Shown here: piece after piece, positions 55,725-64,000 of the stretch
How positions within the stretch are numbered: position 1 is the first letter of the stretch
How the letters are laid out: each line of letters opens with the position of its first letter
Assembly: GCA_026398695.1 (NCBI GenBank)
Contig: JAPLSJ010000085.1
Coordinates: forward strand, 1-64,000
DNA from: Arenimonas sp.
GTDB lineage: Bacteria; Pseudomonadota; Gammaproteobacteria; Xanthomonadales; Xanthomonadaceae
Length of the DNA: 64,000 bases
Direction of reading: 5' to 3'
Program-made: the position numbers and the translations under genes
Notes under the pieces: generated by a model
Seen by the model: the letters and a program-made list of their open reading frames with translations, nothing else
Databases searched by the model: none
Told to the model about the DNA's origin: nothing

Positions 55725-56317
55725 GGCGTGGCCCCGTCGATGTCCGTGTTGCACTCCAGGATGTCCTTCTCGTCCAAGTTGGCGTACGGCTTGAACTCCG
55801 GCACCAGCTCGGCGGCCGCGCGCTGGGCTTCCAGCAGTGCGGGCAGGCGGTCGCACAGGGTCTGGGCCGCGACCTTGATGGCGTCGGTCTGGTCCTTCAT
55901 GCGGGCTTCGATGGACGCCGAATCACCGCTCACTGCGGCCTTGGCGGCTTCCTTCATGGCCACCGTGGCGATGGCCGCGCCCTGGATGCCCACCTCGGCG
56001 CCGGCTTCGGCTATGCCGGCCAGCTGCGTGCGGTAGTCCACCAAGCGTTCGCGCTGGGCCGGCGTGAGCGTAATCGTCTTGCCGTCGAGCACCAGGTCGC
56101 CCTGCGGGGACAGCGAGGCGCTGGGCAGGCCGGCGATGCCCTGGCCGATGTCCAGGTTCTTGGTTGCCATTTCCTCGCGGATTTCCGCCTGTGCCTTTTC
56201 GGCGATGCCGGCCCAGCCGGTCTTGGCGTCGTCGGCCGCGGGGTCGCTGCTTCCGCAGGCCGCCAGGCCCAGCGTGGACAGTGCGAACAGCGCGGGGGCG
56301 AAAGTCTTGATGTTCAT
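55721..56317 (-). CDS. Predicted lipoprotein, DUF2884/YggN-like
   Basis: MNIKTFAPALFALSTLGLAACGSSDP lipobox; DGKTITLTPAQRERLVDYRTQLAGIAEAGAEVGIQGAAIA. Confidence 0.72.
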   Translation of the reverse strand: MNIKTFAPALFALSTLGLAACGSSDPAADDAKTGWAGIAEKAQAEIREEMATKNLDIGQGIAGLPSASLSPQGDLVLDGKTITLTPAQRERLVDYRTQLAGIAEAGAEVGIQGAAIATVAMKEAAKAAVSGDSASIEARMKDQTDAIKVAAQTLCDRLPALLEAQRAAAELVPEFKPYANLDEKDILECNTDIDGATP

Positions 56318-56339
56318 TTCCAGCTCCTGTTGCGGAAAA

Positions 56340-56363
56340 GGCGGGAGGCTCGCGCCTCCCGCC
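56340..56363 (-). terminator. Rho-independent-like terminator downstream of the ABC permease
   Basis: ggcgggaggc-tcgc-gcctcccgcc followed on the minus strand by TTTTCC. Confidence 0.75.
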
Positions 56364-56375
56364 GTGACCGGTTGA

Positions 56376-57365
56376 TCAACCTTCGTCGCGGGTCCGGCGG
56401 AAGTGCATCGCCGCCAGGATCATCGCCACGCCTGCCGCGGCACCCACCCACATGTCGATGCTGGCGAAGCTGCTCCAGGCGTTCTGGGCCGAGAACAGCG
56501 CCAGGATGTCCTGCGGGCCTTCCGGATTGAAGTTCTGCATGGCCGGGTTGCTGGCTTCGCGGTAGATCATGTCCATGCCGTTGAGGGTGCCCAGCAGCAT
56601 GCGGCCGACGATGTGCGTCCAGAACCAGGAGGCCTTCATGCCGATCATTTCCATCACGTCGAACCAGCTGACCAGCACACCGGCGAACAGCGGCACCAGC
56701 AGCGCCCAGAGGAAGGGCTTGGACTTCGACCACGCCGACACCAGCAGCAGCCAACCCACGGTGGGCAGGGCCCAGAGCGCGAACACCGGCAGCGCGGCGG
56801 CCAGGTTGAAGGCAACGGTGAGCGGGTTGGCCGGGCCCCAGATCAGGGTCATCGGGTTGCCGCCATGGAACATCGCGTAGCCGCTGAGGATGACCAGGAA
56901 GCCGAACGAAGTGGCGATGGCCGCGACGGTGGCGATCACAGGCGCCACGATCAGCGCACTGAACACCTTGGACAGCACTGTCTGCTGGTCGGAGAGCGGC
57001 AGCGACTTCCAGAACAGGATGCTGCGGTCCTTGCGCTCGTCGAACAGCGCGCCCAGGCAGTAGAAGAACACCACGAAGGCCAGCACCATGAAGGGCCAGG
57101 TGGACGCCATCAGCGCGCCCAGGTCGAGGCCGGCACCCATCTCGGCGATGTCGCCGGGCTGCATGGTCTCGGTGAGCTTGCTCAGCTCGACGCCGTTCAT
57201 CTGCAGGCCTTCGCCGTCGAGGGCGGCGCTGCGCATGCTTTCACCGGCGACCACCGCCATGATCGTCAGCAGCAGGAAGATGGCGCCGGTGATCAGCGGG
57301 GCCCAGAAGAAGCCGCCCCGGTGTTCCCAGTATTCACGCTTCAGGAGCCATTTGAAGGTGTTCAT
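56376..57365 (-). CDS. ABC transporter permease (ABC-2 type)
   Basis: MNTFKWLLKREYWEHRGGFFWAPLITGAIFLLLTIMAVV...LGALFDERKDRSILFWKSLPLSDQQTVLSKV; several TM segments; ATGA overlap with the ATPase gene. Confidence 0.9.
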   Translation of the reverse strand: MNTFKWLLKREYWEHRGGFFWAPLITGAIFLLLTIMAVVAGESMRSAALDGEGLQMNGVELSKLTETMQPGDIAEMGAGLDLGALMASTWPFMVLAFVVFFYCLGALFDERKDRSILFWKSLPLSDQQTVLSKVFSALIVAPVIATVAAIATSFGFLVILSGYAMFHGGNPMTLIWGPANPLTVAFNLAAALPVFALWALPTVGWLLLVSAWSKSKPFLWALLVPLFAGVLVSWFDVMEMIGMKASWFWTHIVGRMLLGTLNGMDMIYREASNPAMQNFNPEGPQDILALFSAQNAWSSFASIDMWVGAAAGVAMILAAMHFRRTRDEG

Positions 57366-58219
57366 GCGTAGGTTCCTTTCATGGTGGCGACGAACAGGTC
57401 GGCAATGCCGGGGTTTCGCGTTTCGCCGTATTCGGCCAGCTGGTTGCGCGGCACGCCGTCGAACAGCATCACGGCCTTGCCGAACACCTGGCGCTCGTCG
57501 ATCGGCTTCAGGGCGCGGGCGGCGTCGGCCTTGTCGGCCGGCACCATCACCTCGGTGAAGCGTTCGCCCACTTCGTCCATCGTCGCCGACAGCACGATCC
57601 TGCCGTCGCGGATGAACATCAGGTCGGTGAGGATGTGTTCGATCTCCTCGACCTGGTGGGTGGTGATGACGATGGTTTTCTGTTCGTCGAAATAATCTTC
57701 CAGCAGGTTCTGGTAGAACTGCTTGCGGTACAGGATGTCCAGGCCCAGCGTGGGCTCGTCGAGCACCAGCAGCTTGGCGTCGATGGCCATCACCAGCGCC
57801 AGGTGCAGCTGCACGATCATGCCCTTGGACATTTCCTTGACGCGCATGTTCGGGCTGAGCTTGGTGTGGGCGATGTAGGCCTCGGCCTTCTTGCGGTCGA
57901 AGCGCGGGTGCACGCCGGCCACGAAGTCCACCGCGTCCTTCACCTTCAGCCAGCGCGGCAGCACGGCCACGTCGGCGATGAAGCACACGTCCTGCATCAG
58001 TTCGTCGCGCTCGGTGCGCGGGTTCTTGCCCAGCACCTTGAGCTCGCCCTCGAAGGGCACCAGGACCAGCGCCGCCTTGAGGGTGGTGGTCTTGCCCGAG
58101 CCGTTCGGGCCGATCAGGCCGACGATGCGGCCGGCGGGGATGTCGAAGGTGACGTTGTCGACGGCGGGCTTCTTGCCGTAGCTCTTGCTGAGGTTGCGGG
58201 CGGAGATGACGGCGCTCAT
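57362..58219 (-). CDS. ABC transporter ATP-binding protein
   Basis: LIGPNGSGKTTTLKAALVL Walker A; LLVLDEPTLGLDILYRKQF Walker B; degenerate signature MSKGMIVQLHLALVM; ATGA overlap with gntR. Confidence 0.94.
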   Translation of the reverse strand: MSAVISARNLSKSYGKKPAVDNVTFDIPAGRIVGLIGPNGSGKTTTLKAALVLVPFEGELKVLGKNPRTERDELMQDVCFIADVAVLPRWLKVKDAVDFVAGVHPRFDRKKAEAYIAHTKLSPNMRVKEMSKGMIVQLHLALVMAIDAKLLVLDEPTLGLDILYRKQFYQNLLEDYFDEQKTIVITTHQVEEIEHILTDLMFIRDGRIVLSATMDEVGERFTEVMVPADKADAARALKPIDERQVFGKAVMLFDGVPRNQLAEYGETRNPGIADLFVATMKGTYA

Positions 58220-58584
58220 TTGCTGGTCTCCTTGTCGGCGCTGCGCATCAGCTTTTCGAAATCCAGGCCCAGGCGCTGGATGCGCTCGATCACCAGCGGC
58301 CATTCATCCTTCAGGAAGCGGTCGCGTTCGGATGCCAGCAGCTTTTCGCGGGCCCCATCGGTCACGTACATGCCAAGTCCCCTTCTTTTTTCAACGAGTT
58401 CTTCGTCGGCCAGCTCCTGGTAGGCGCGGGAGACGGTAATTGGGTTGAGCTGGTATTCGGCGGCGATCTGGCGCACCGAGGGCAGGGATTCGCCCGGCTT
58501 GAGGTCGCCGTCGAGCATCATCGCCACCACTTTGTCCTTGAGCTGCCGGTAGATCGGCGCGCTGTCATTCCATGCGATGGTCAT
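58216..58584 (-). CDS. GntR-family regulator, YtrA subfamily
   Basis: MTIAWNDSAPIYRQLKDKVVAMMLDGDLKPGESLPSVRQIAAEYQLNPITVSRAYQELADEELVEKRRGLGMYV; 122 aa wHTH plus short C-term, next to ABC genes. Confidence 0.93.
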   Translation of the reverse strand: MTIAWNDSAPIYRQLKDKVVAMMLDGDLKPGESLPSVRQIAAEYQLNPITVSRAYQELADEELVEKRRGLGMYVTDGAREKLLASERDRFLKDEWPLVIERIQRLGLDFEKLMRSADKETSK

Positions 58585-58585
58585 C

Positions 58586-58846
58586 TCAGGACTCCTGGCG
58601 CGGCAGCAGGGCCGCGAACGAAACGTAGGGCATGGCCAGGTGGCGCCTCAGCGCGCCGCGGCGGCCGGGAGCGGGGTTGGCCTCGCCGGCGGCCAGCGCC
58701 GGGTCGGCGTCGGCCTGGGCCAGCGCCGGGGTGGCGACCTGGCCGGAGGCGTAGTCGCTGGGCGCCTCGCCCAGGCTGAACCCGACCACCACGAAGCTGA
58801 GCGCCGCGGCCAGTCCGATCAGGTTGGTTTTCAATTTGGCGTACAT
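58586..58846 (-). CDS. Small predicted membrane protein, first gene of the YtrA-like operon
   Basis: MYAKLKTNLIGLAAALSFVVVGFSLGEAPSDYASGQVATPALAQ; TGAGATG junction with gntR. Confidence 0.6.
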   Translation of the reverse strand: MYAKLKTNLIGLAAALSFVVVGFSLGEAPSDYASGQVATPALAQADADPALAAGEANPAPGRRGALRRHLAMPYVSFAALLPRQES

Positions 58847-58878
58847 GTCGCCTCCCGTCTTGGTGAAGTATTGGATAG

Positions 58879-58900
58879 GTGTTGTAGGTAACTATAACAC
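58879..58900. promoter_or_regulatory. Candidate YtrA/GntR operator
   Basis: GTGTTGTAG-GTAA-CTATAACAC, 9-bp arms with one mismatch, about 30 bp upstream of the operon's first ORF. Confidence 0.6.
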
Positions 58901-58989
58901 TACAAAAAGACCTGTCAACACCCCGTGCACACTTTTGGGACCAAACTGATGGCATAGACCCGGCACTGGGCCGGCGGAGGGTGTTTCCA

Positions 58990-59565
58990 ATGAAAACGTG
59001 GGCAACCGTTGCACTGGCCGGCCTGTTGGCCGCCGCCCCGGCGCTGGCCGGCGAGACCCTGCTGGACCGCGACTATCGCCAGCTGGCGGGAAAGAACACG
59101 GTGAACCTGCAGGACACCTACGGCGGCCAGGTGCTGCTGGTGGTGAACACGGCCAGCAAGTGCGGGTTCACCCCGCAGTACGAAGGCCTCGAGGCCATGC
59201 ACGCCAAGTACAAGGCGCAGGGTTTCGCGGTGCTGGGCTTCCCGTCGAATGATTTCATGGGCCAGGAGCCGGGCAGCGAGGAAGAGATCCAGGAGTTCTG
59301 CACGCTCACCTACGGCGTGAAGTTCCCGATGTTCGAGAAGGTGCAGGTGCGCGGCGATTCGCCCACGCCGCTGTATGCCGACATGATCAAGGCCACCGGC
59401 GAAGCGCCGGGCTGGAACTTCCACAAGTACCTGATCGACCGCAGCGGCAAGGTGATCGCCAGCTTCGGCAGCCGCACCACGCCGGACGATCCCAAGCTGG
59501 TGGCGGCCATCGAGAAGGCGCTTGCCGCGCCGATGCCGGCCAAGCCGGCTGCGAAGAAAGACTGA
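58990..59565 (+). CDS. Glutathione peroxidase family protein with signal peptide
   Basis: MKTWATVALAGLLAAAPALAGETLLDRDYRQLAGK...VVNTASKCGFTPQYEGLEAMHAKYKAQGFAVLGFPSNDFMGQEPGSEEEI (Cys-type peroxidatic site). Confidence 0.93.
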   Translation: MKTWATVALAGLLAAAPALAGETLLDRDYRQLAGKNTVNLQDTYGGQVLLVVNTASKCGFTPQYEGLEAMHAKYKAQGFAVLGFPSNDFMGQEPGSEEEIQEFCTLTYGVKFPMFEKVQVRGDSPTPLYADMIKATGEAPGWNFHKYLIDRSGKVIASFGSRTTPDDPKLVAAIEKALAAPMPAKPAAKKD

Positions 59566-59581
59566 AGGGTCGGGCGCCGGC

Positions 59582-60082
59582 CTAGAGCCGGCGCTTGATC
59601 GCCGCGATTGCCGAGCCCAGCAGCGGAATGTGCTGGAAAATGCCGTCCGCGGCGTTCCAGTAGTCCTGGTGGTAGACCACGCGCCCCTGCGCATCGAAGC
59701 GCAGGTGGCTCATGCCCACCGTCCAGGTGTCGACGCCGCGGCGCAGCCGCTTGAAGCGGATCATCATCGACCAGCGCACCGGGTGCTCGCCGTGGGCGGT
59801 GCGCGTGGTTTCGTGGATTTCCACGCGGCAGTCCTCGACGGCGTCGGCGCTGTCCTTGAGGTAGTGGCCAAGGTCTCCAAGCCCGCGCACGGCCTTGAGC
59901 GTGTCGTTGAAATAGACGTCGTCGGCGTAGGTTTCCGCCAGCAGCGTCTGCACGCGGTCGGGCGCGAAGCTGGAGAAGAACGACGCGAAGCGCGCGAGGG
60001 CCTGCGCCTCGGCGTCGCTCCCCGCGGTGGGCGGGGCGGGGTGGCGGGCGCGGATCCGGTCGAGTTCTTGAAGGGTTTCCAT
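59582..60082 (-). CDS. SnoaL-like / NTF2-fold protein
   Basis: METLQELDRIRARHP...LLAETYADDVYFNDTLKAVRGLGDLGHYLKDSADAVEDCRVEIHETTRTAHGEHPVRWSMMIRFKRLRRGVDTWTVGMSHLRFDAQGRVVYHQDYWNA. Confidence 0.75.
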   Translation of the reverse strand: METLQELDRIRARHPAPPTAGSDAEAQALARFASFFSSFAPDRVQTLLAETYADDVYFNDTLKAVRGLGDLGHYLKDSADAVEDCRVEIHETTRTAHGEHPVRWSMMIRFKRLRRGVDTWTVGMSHLRFDAQGRVVYHQDYWNAADGIFQHIPLLGSAIAAIKRRL

Positions 60083-60281
60083 GGGCTGATTCCAGCGTGC
60101 CGGGCGTGAGGAGAGCATGACCGGGCAGGCTCCGCGCGGGAAGCGCAGGCCCCGGGGACGCCGAGGCCGGCCGGCCGTTTCCTGAACCCCGGCGCTCAAC
60201 GTCATTGCCGAAGCGGCTGCGGCCCGCGACAATAGGCGGTGACGTGCCGGTCCGGCCCGCCCCTTCAGGAGTCCCTTCGCA

Positions 60282-61058
60282 ATGAATTCCGCCCTGCGTT
60301 TCGCCGCGCCGCTGGTCCTCGCCAGCCTGGTGCTCTCGCTCAGTGCCTGCAAGCCCGAGAACAAGGAAGACACCGCCAAGACCGAGGCCGACGCGCCTGC
60401 CGCCACCGGCGAAGACGCGCCGATCATCCCGGGCATCGCGGGCCTCGAGACCGAGAAGAAGCAGGTCAGCTACATGATCGGCCAGGACATGGGCAAGTCG
60501 CTCTCGGTCATCAAGGACGAGCTCGACCTGGAAGTCCTCACCCAGGCCATCGCCGACCAGTTCGCCGGCAAGGACTCCAAGCTGACCGCCGAACAGGCGC
60601 TCAAGGTGCAGGAAACCTTCACCGCCAAGCTGCAGGCCAAGCAGGCCGCCGAGGCCGAGGCCAAGGCTGCCAAGGGCAAGGAAGAAGGCGCTGCGTTCCT
60701 GGCCGCCAACAAGGCCAAGCCGGGCGTGAAGGTCACTGAAAGCGGCCTGCAGTACTCGATCGTGCGTGCCGGCAACGGCCCGATGCCGACGGCCACCGAC
60801 GTGGTGCGCGTGCACTACAAGGGCACCCTGCTCGACGGCACCGTGTTCGACAGCTCGTACGATCGCGGCCAGCCGGCCGAGTTCGGCCTGGCCCAGGTCA
60901 TCCCGGGCTGGTCGGAAGGTGTCGCCCTGATGCCGGTCGGCAGCAAGTACACCTTCTGGATCCCGTCCGAGCTGGGCTACGGCGAAGCCGGCGGTGGTCC
61001 GATCCCGCCCAACGCCATGCTCACGTTCGAAGTCGAGCTGATGGAAATCGTCAAGTAA
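60282..61058 (+). CDS. FKBP-type peptidyl-prolyl cis-trans isomerase (Mip-like), lipoprotein
   Basis: Lipobox LSAC; ...VKVTESGLQYSIVRAGNGPMPTATDVVRVHYKGTLLDGTVFDSSYDRGQPAEFGLAQVIPGWSEGVALMPVGSKYTFWIPSELGYGE. Confidence 0.96.
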   Translation: MNSALRFAAPLVLASLVLSLSACKPENKEDTAKTEADAPAATGEDAPIIPGIAGLETEKKQVSYMIGQDMGKSLSVIKDELDLEVLTQAIADQFAGKDSKLTAEQALKVQETFTAKLQAKQAAEAEAKAAKGKEEGAAFLAANKAKPGVKVTESGLQYSIVRAGNGPMPTATDVVRVHYKGTLLDGTVFDSSYDRGQPAEFGLAQVIPGWSEGVALMPVGSKYTFWIPSELGYGEAGGGPIPPNAMLTFEVELMEIVK

Positions 61059-61148
61059 GACCCGCGCGGGCGACCGGCACGGCCGGTCGCCCGACGCCCG
61101 TCACCCAGGCGGGCAAGGCCCCGCCGGTCCACGGCACGGAGGCACATC

Positions 61149-62501
61149 ATGCGCGTCACGGTATTCGGCACCGGCTATGTCGGCCTGGTCACGGGCACCT
61201 GCCTGGCCGAGGTTGGCCACCAGGTGGTTTGCGTGGACATCGACCGCGCGAAGGTCGAAGGCCTGCGCCAGGGCATCATCCCGATCTACGAACCAGGCCT
61301 GGAAGACATGGTGCTGGCCAACCATGCGTCCGGGCGCCTGGATTTCAGCGTCAACGCCGCCGCGTCGATCGACCACGGCGAGATCCTCTTCATCGCCGTG
61401 GGCACGCCGCCCGACGAGGACGGCAGCGCCGACCTGCAGTACGTGCTGGCCGTGGCCCGCAGCATCGGTGAGTCGCTGTCGCGGCCGGCGGTGGTGGTGA
61501 ACAAGTCCACGGTGCCGGTCGGCACGGCCGACAAGGTGCGGGCGGAAATCGCCGCGCAGCTGGCCAGGCGGGGCATGGACATCGCCTTCGACGTGGTTTC
61601 CAACCCCGAATTCCTGAAGGAGGGCGCGGCGGTCAACGACTGCATGCGCCCCGACCGCATCGTGCTGGGCTCGCGCAGCGCCCACGCGGTGGAGCAGATG
61701 AAGCGCCTGTACGCGCCGTTCAACCGCAACCACGAGCGCATCGTGGTGATGGACGAGCGCTCGGCCGAGCTCACCAAGTACGCCGCCAACGCCATGCTGG
61801 CGACCAAGATCAGCTTCATGAACGAGATGGCGAACATCGCCGAGCGCGTCGGTGCCGACATCGAGATGGTCCGCCACGGCATCGGTTCGGACCCGCGCAT
61901 CGGCTACAGCTTCATCTACCCCGGCGCCGGCTACGGCGGCTCGTGCTTCCCCAAGGACGTGCAGGCGCTGGGCCGCATCGCGCGCCAGGCCGGCTACACC
62001 GCCGGGCTGCTGGAGGCGGTGGAAGCCGTGAACCACGCGCAGAAGGGCAAGCTGTTCGAGCTGGCCTCGCGCCATTTCGGCGGCCAGCTGGCCGGCCGCA
62101 CCTTCGCGGTCTGGGGCCTGTCGTTCAAGCCCAACACCGACGACATGCGCGAGGCTTCCAGCCGGGCGCTGCTTGAGCAGCTGTGGCAGGCGGGCGCCCG
62201 CGTGCGTGCGCACGACCCCGAAGCCATGGAGGAAGCGGCGCGCATCTTCGGCGCGCGCGACGACCTGGTGCTGTGCGCCACGCCGGACGAGGCGCTGAAG
62301 GAAGCGGACGCGCTGTTCGTGGTGACCGAATGGAAGGCGTTCTGGAGCCCGGATTTCGCGGCGCTGGCCGCGCGCCTGGGTTCGCGCGTGGTGTTCGACG
62401 GCCGCAACATCTACGAGCCGGCCCAGGTCGAGGCCGCGGGGCTGGCCTACTACGGCATCGGCCGCGGGCGCAGCCTGGCCGGGGCGACCCATGGGCAGTG
62501 A
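61149..62501 (+). CDS. ugd: UDP-glucose 6-dehydrogenase
   Basis: [32 protein letters not shown]...[23 protein letters not shown]...[18 protein letters not shown]. Confidence 0.96.
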   Translation: MRVTVFGTGYVGLVTGTCLAEVGHQVVCVDIDRAKVEGLRQGIIPIYEPGLEDMVLANHASGRLDFSVNAAASIDHGEILFIAVGTPPDEDGSADLQYVLAVARSIGESLSRPAVVVNKSTVPVGTADKVRAEIAAQLARRGMDIAFDVVSNPEFLKEGAAVNDCMRPDRIVLGSRSAHAVEQMKRLYAPFNRNHERIVVMDERSAELTKYAANAMLATKISFMNEMANIAERVGADIEMVRHGIGSDPRIGYSFIYPGAGYGGSCFPKDVQALGRIARQAGYTAGLLEAVEAVNHAQKGKLFELASRHFGGQLAGRTFAVWGLSFKPNTDDMREASSRALLEQLWQAGARVRAHDPEAMEEAARIFGARDDLVLCATPDEALKEADALFVVTEWKAFWSPDFAALAARLGSRVVFDGRNIYEPAQVEAAGLAYYGIGRGRSLAGATHGQ

Positions 62502-62721
62502 CGCCGACGAGCTGCTGCTGAGCTACGGCCAGCGGCTTGCCGAGCTTGAAACCCGGCTGGCCTTCCAGGAACACGCGCTGATGGAACTCAGCGACGCCTT
62601 GGCCGCGGCCCGCATGGAGACCGCGCGCAGCGACGAGCGCCTGCAGCGTGCCCTGGCCGACCTCAAGCACTCCGTGCAATACGCGGACCCCGGCAGCGAA
62701 CCGCCGCCGCCGCACTACTGA
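62491..62721 (+). CDS. slyX: SlyX family protein
   Basis: [41 protein letters not shown]; overlaps the ugd 3' end. Confidence 0.85.
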   Translation: MGSDADELLLSYGQRLAELETRLAFQEHALMELSDALAAARMETARSDERLQRALADLKHSVQYADPGSEPPPPHY

Positions 62722-62735
62722 TCGAAGGCGACACC

Positions 62736-63542
62736 ATGAGCAATTCACTGCGCGAGAAGCTGCTGGGCCTGGGCTTCACCGCGCCTGCGCCCGAACCCAA
62801 GCCCGAGCGCAAGCCCGACGCCGGCCCGCGTCCGGACCGTCGCCCCGGCGGCGACTCGCGGCCGGGCGGCAAGTCCGGTGAGCCGCGGCGCGACGGCCGT
62901 CCTTCGGGCGCCGGCAAGCCTGGCGAGCCGCGCCGCGATGGCCGACCCGCGGGTGCCGGCAAGCCCGGCGAACCGCGCCGCGATGGTCGCCCCGCAGGTG
63001 CCGGCAAGCCCGGTGAGCCGCGCCGCGATGGCCGCCCCGCAGGCGCCGGCAAGCCCGGCGAACCGCGCCGCGATGGCCGTCCTGCGGGCGCGCGCCCGGC
63101 CAAGCCGCGCAGCCAGGAAGAAATGGACCTGGCCAAGGCCTACGCCATCCGCGCCCAGCGCGAGAAGGAAGAGCGCATCGAGGCCGAACGCATCAAGCAG
63201 GAAGAGGCGAAGCTTCGCCGCGAAGCCAAGGCCAAGGTCGCCGAACTGGTGAAGGACAAGTCGCTCAACGACAAGGACGCCGAGATCGCGCGGCACTTCC
63301 CGTACGGCGGCAAGATCAAGCGCATCCACGTCACGCCCGACCAGCTCAAGGCCCTCAACGCCGGTGAACTGGGCGTGGTGCAGCTCGATGGCCGCTACCT
63401 GCTGGTGACGGTGGCGCTGCTGGAAGAAGCCGGAGCCCTGTTCCCGCCGGCCGTCGCGCTGCGCGTCGACCCGAACGCTCCGATCGGCGAAGACCCCTAC
63501 GCCGACCCCGCCTACCAGGTCCCCGACGACCTCGTCTGGTAG
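62736..63542 (+). CDS. DUF2058 family protein with 15-aa tandem repeats
   Basis: MSNSLREKLLGLGF...; C-terminal conserved region KSLNDKDAEIARHFPYGGKIKRIHVTPDQLKALNAGELGVVQLDGRYLLV. Confidence 0.9.
   Translation: MSNSLREKLLGLGFTAPAPEPKPERKPDAGPRPDRRPGGDSRPGGKSGEPRRDGRPSGAGKPGEPRRDGRPAGAGKPGEPRRDGRPAGAGKPGEPRRDGRPAGAGKPGEPRRDGRPAGARPAKPRSQEEMDLAKAYAIRAQREKEERIEAERIKQEEAKLRREAKAKVAELVKDKSLNDKDAEIARHFPYGGKIKRIHVTPDQLKALNAGELGVVQLDGRYLLVTVALLEEAGALFPPAVALRVDPNAPIGEDPYADPAYQVPDDLVW
62868..63092. repeat. 45-bp in-frame tandem repeat, 5 units (GK(P/S)GEPRRDGRP(A/S)GA)
   Basis: Five consecutive 15-aa units read directly from the ORF. Confidence 0.93.
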
Positions 63543-63641
63543 AGAAAAACCGGGGTCAGAGCCCGATTTCCGAACGCGGCACTTTCAGCAGATCGCGATA
63601 TCCGGTTTCGGAAATCGGGCTCTGACCCCGGTTTTTCTCTA
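63540..63641. repeat. Perfect 35-bp inverted repeat element between convergent genes (possible MITE/REPIN; bidirectional terminator)
   Basis: tagagaaaaaccggggtcagagcccgatttccgaa (63540-63574) and its exact reverse complement (63607-63641), 32-bp spacer. Confidence 0.93.
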
Positions 63642-64000
63642 CTCGGGGTCGTAGTCGAGGTTGGAGGCGAGCCAGCGCTCGGCCTGGGCCAGCGTGGCGC
63701 CCTTGCGGCGGGCGTAGTCGGCGACCTGTTCGCGCGACAGGCGGCCCACGACGAAGTACTGGCTGCCCGGGTGCGAGAAGTACAGGCCGCTGACGGCCGC
63801 CGCCGGGTACATCGCGAAGCTCTCGGTCAGCGCCAGGCCCGTGTGTTTCTCCGCATCCAGCAGGCGGAAGATCGTCGCCTTCTCGCTGTGTTCGGGGCAG
63901 GCGGGGTAGCCGGGCGCCGGGCGGATGCCCTGGTACAACTCGCGGATCAGGGCCTCGTTGTCGAGGTTTTCGTCGGGCGCGTAGCCCCACAGCTGCGTGC
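63639..64000 (-). CDS. metH: Cobalamin-dependent methionine synthase, C-terminal activation domain (5' part off window)
   Basis: [79 protein letters not shown], MetH C-terminus. Confidence 0.93.
   Translation of the reverse strand, partial: TQLWGYAPDENLDNEALIRELYQGIRPAPGYPACPEHSEKATIFRLLDAEKHTGLALTESFAMYPAAAVSGLYFSHPGSQYFVVGRLSREQVADYARRKGATLAQAERWLASNLDYDPE

Noticed and set aside
62868-63092. 45-bp repeats considered as a CRISPR or intergenic satellite
   Set aside because: In-frame coding repeat within a conserved DUF2058 protein.

Overview
High-GC chromosomal window from a gammaproteobacterium, most likely Xanthomonadaceae (Lysobacter/Luteimonas-like; inferred from gene content and order, no search run). 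Most of it is a housekeeping backbone: rluB-scpB-scpA-yciO on the minus strand, then smc-zipA-ligA-epmA, mtnA, gyrA, sucA-sucB-lpd, purB/fumC, a YtrA-type GntR/ABC operon, an FKBP PPIase, ugd-slyX-DUF2058, and the 3' end of metH. The most unusual segment is about 30.0-39.5 kb. It contains three translationally coupled (ATGA-overlap) predicted lipoprotein proteases: a WD40-like/caspase-like protein, a second caspase-like protein and an S1A trypsin-like protease. They converge on a small lipoprotein with four 12-aa repeats and a TIR-TM-TPR protein. Just upstream, on the same strand, lie a multi-PDZ HtrA-like protease, a predicted pseudoprotease partner, an alpha-2-macroglobulin lipoprotein and PBP1C. 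A second strong anomaly is ligA: as assembled it is frameshifted and lacks the segment carrying the KxDG adenylation lysine. Two perfect inverted-repeat elements were found, one of which supplies the stop codons of both convergent flanking genes. No tRNA, rRNA, CRISPR array or transposase gene was recognised.
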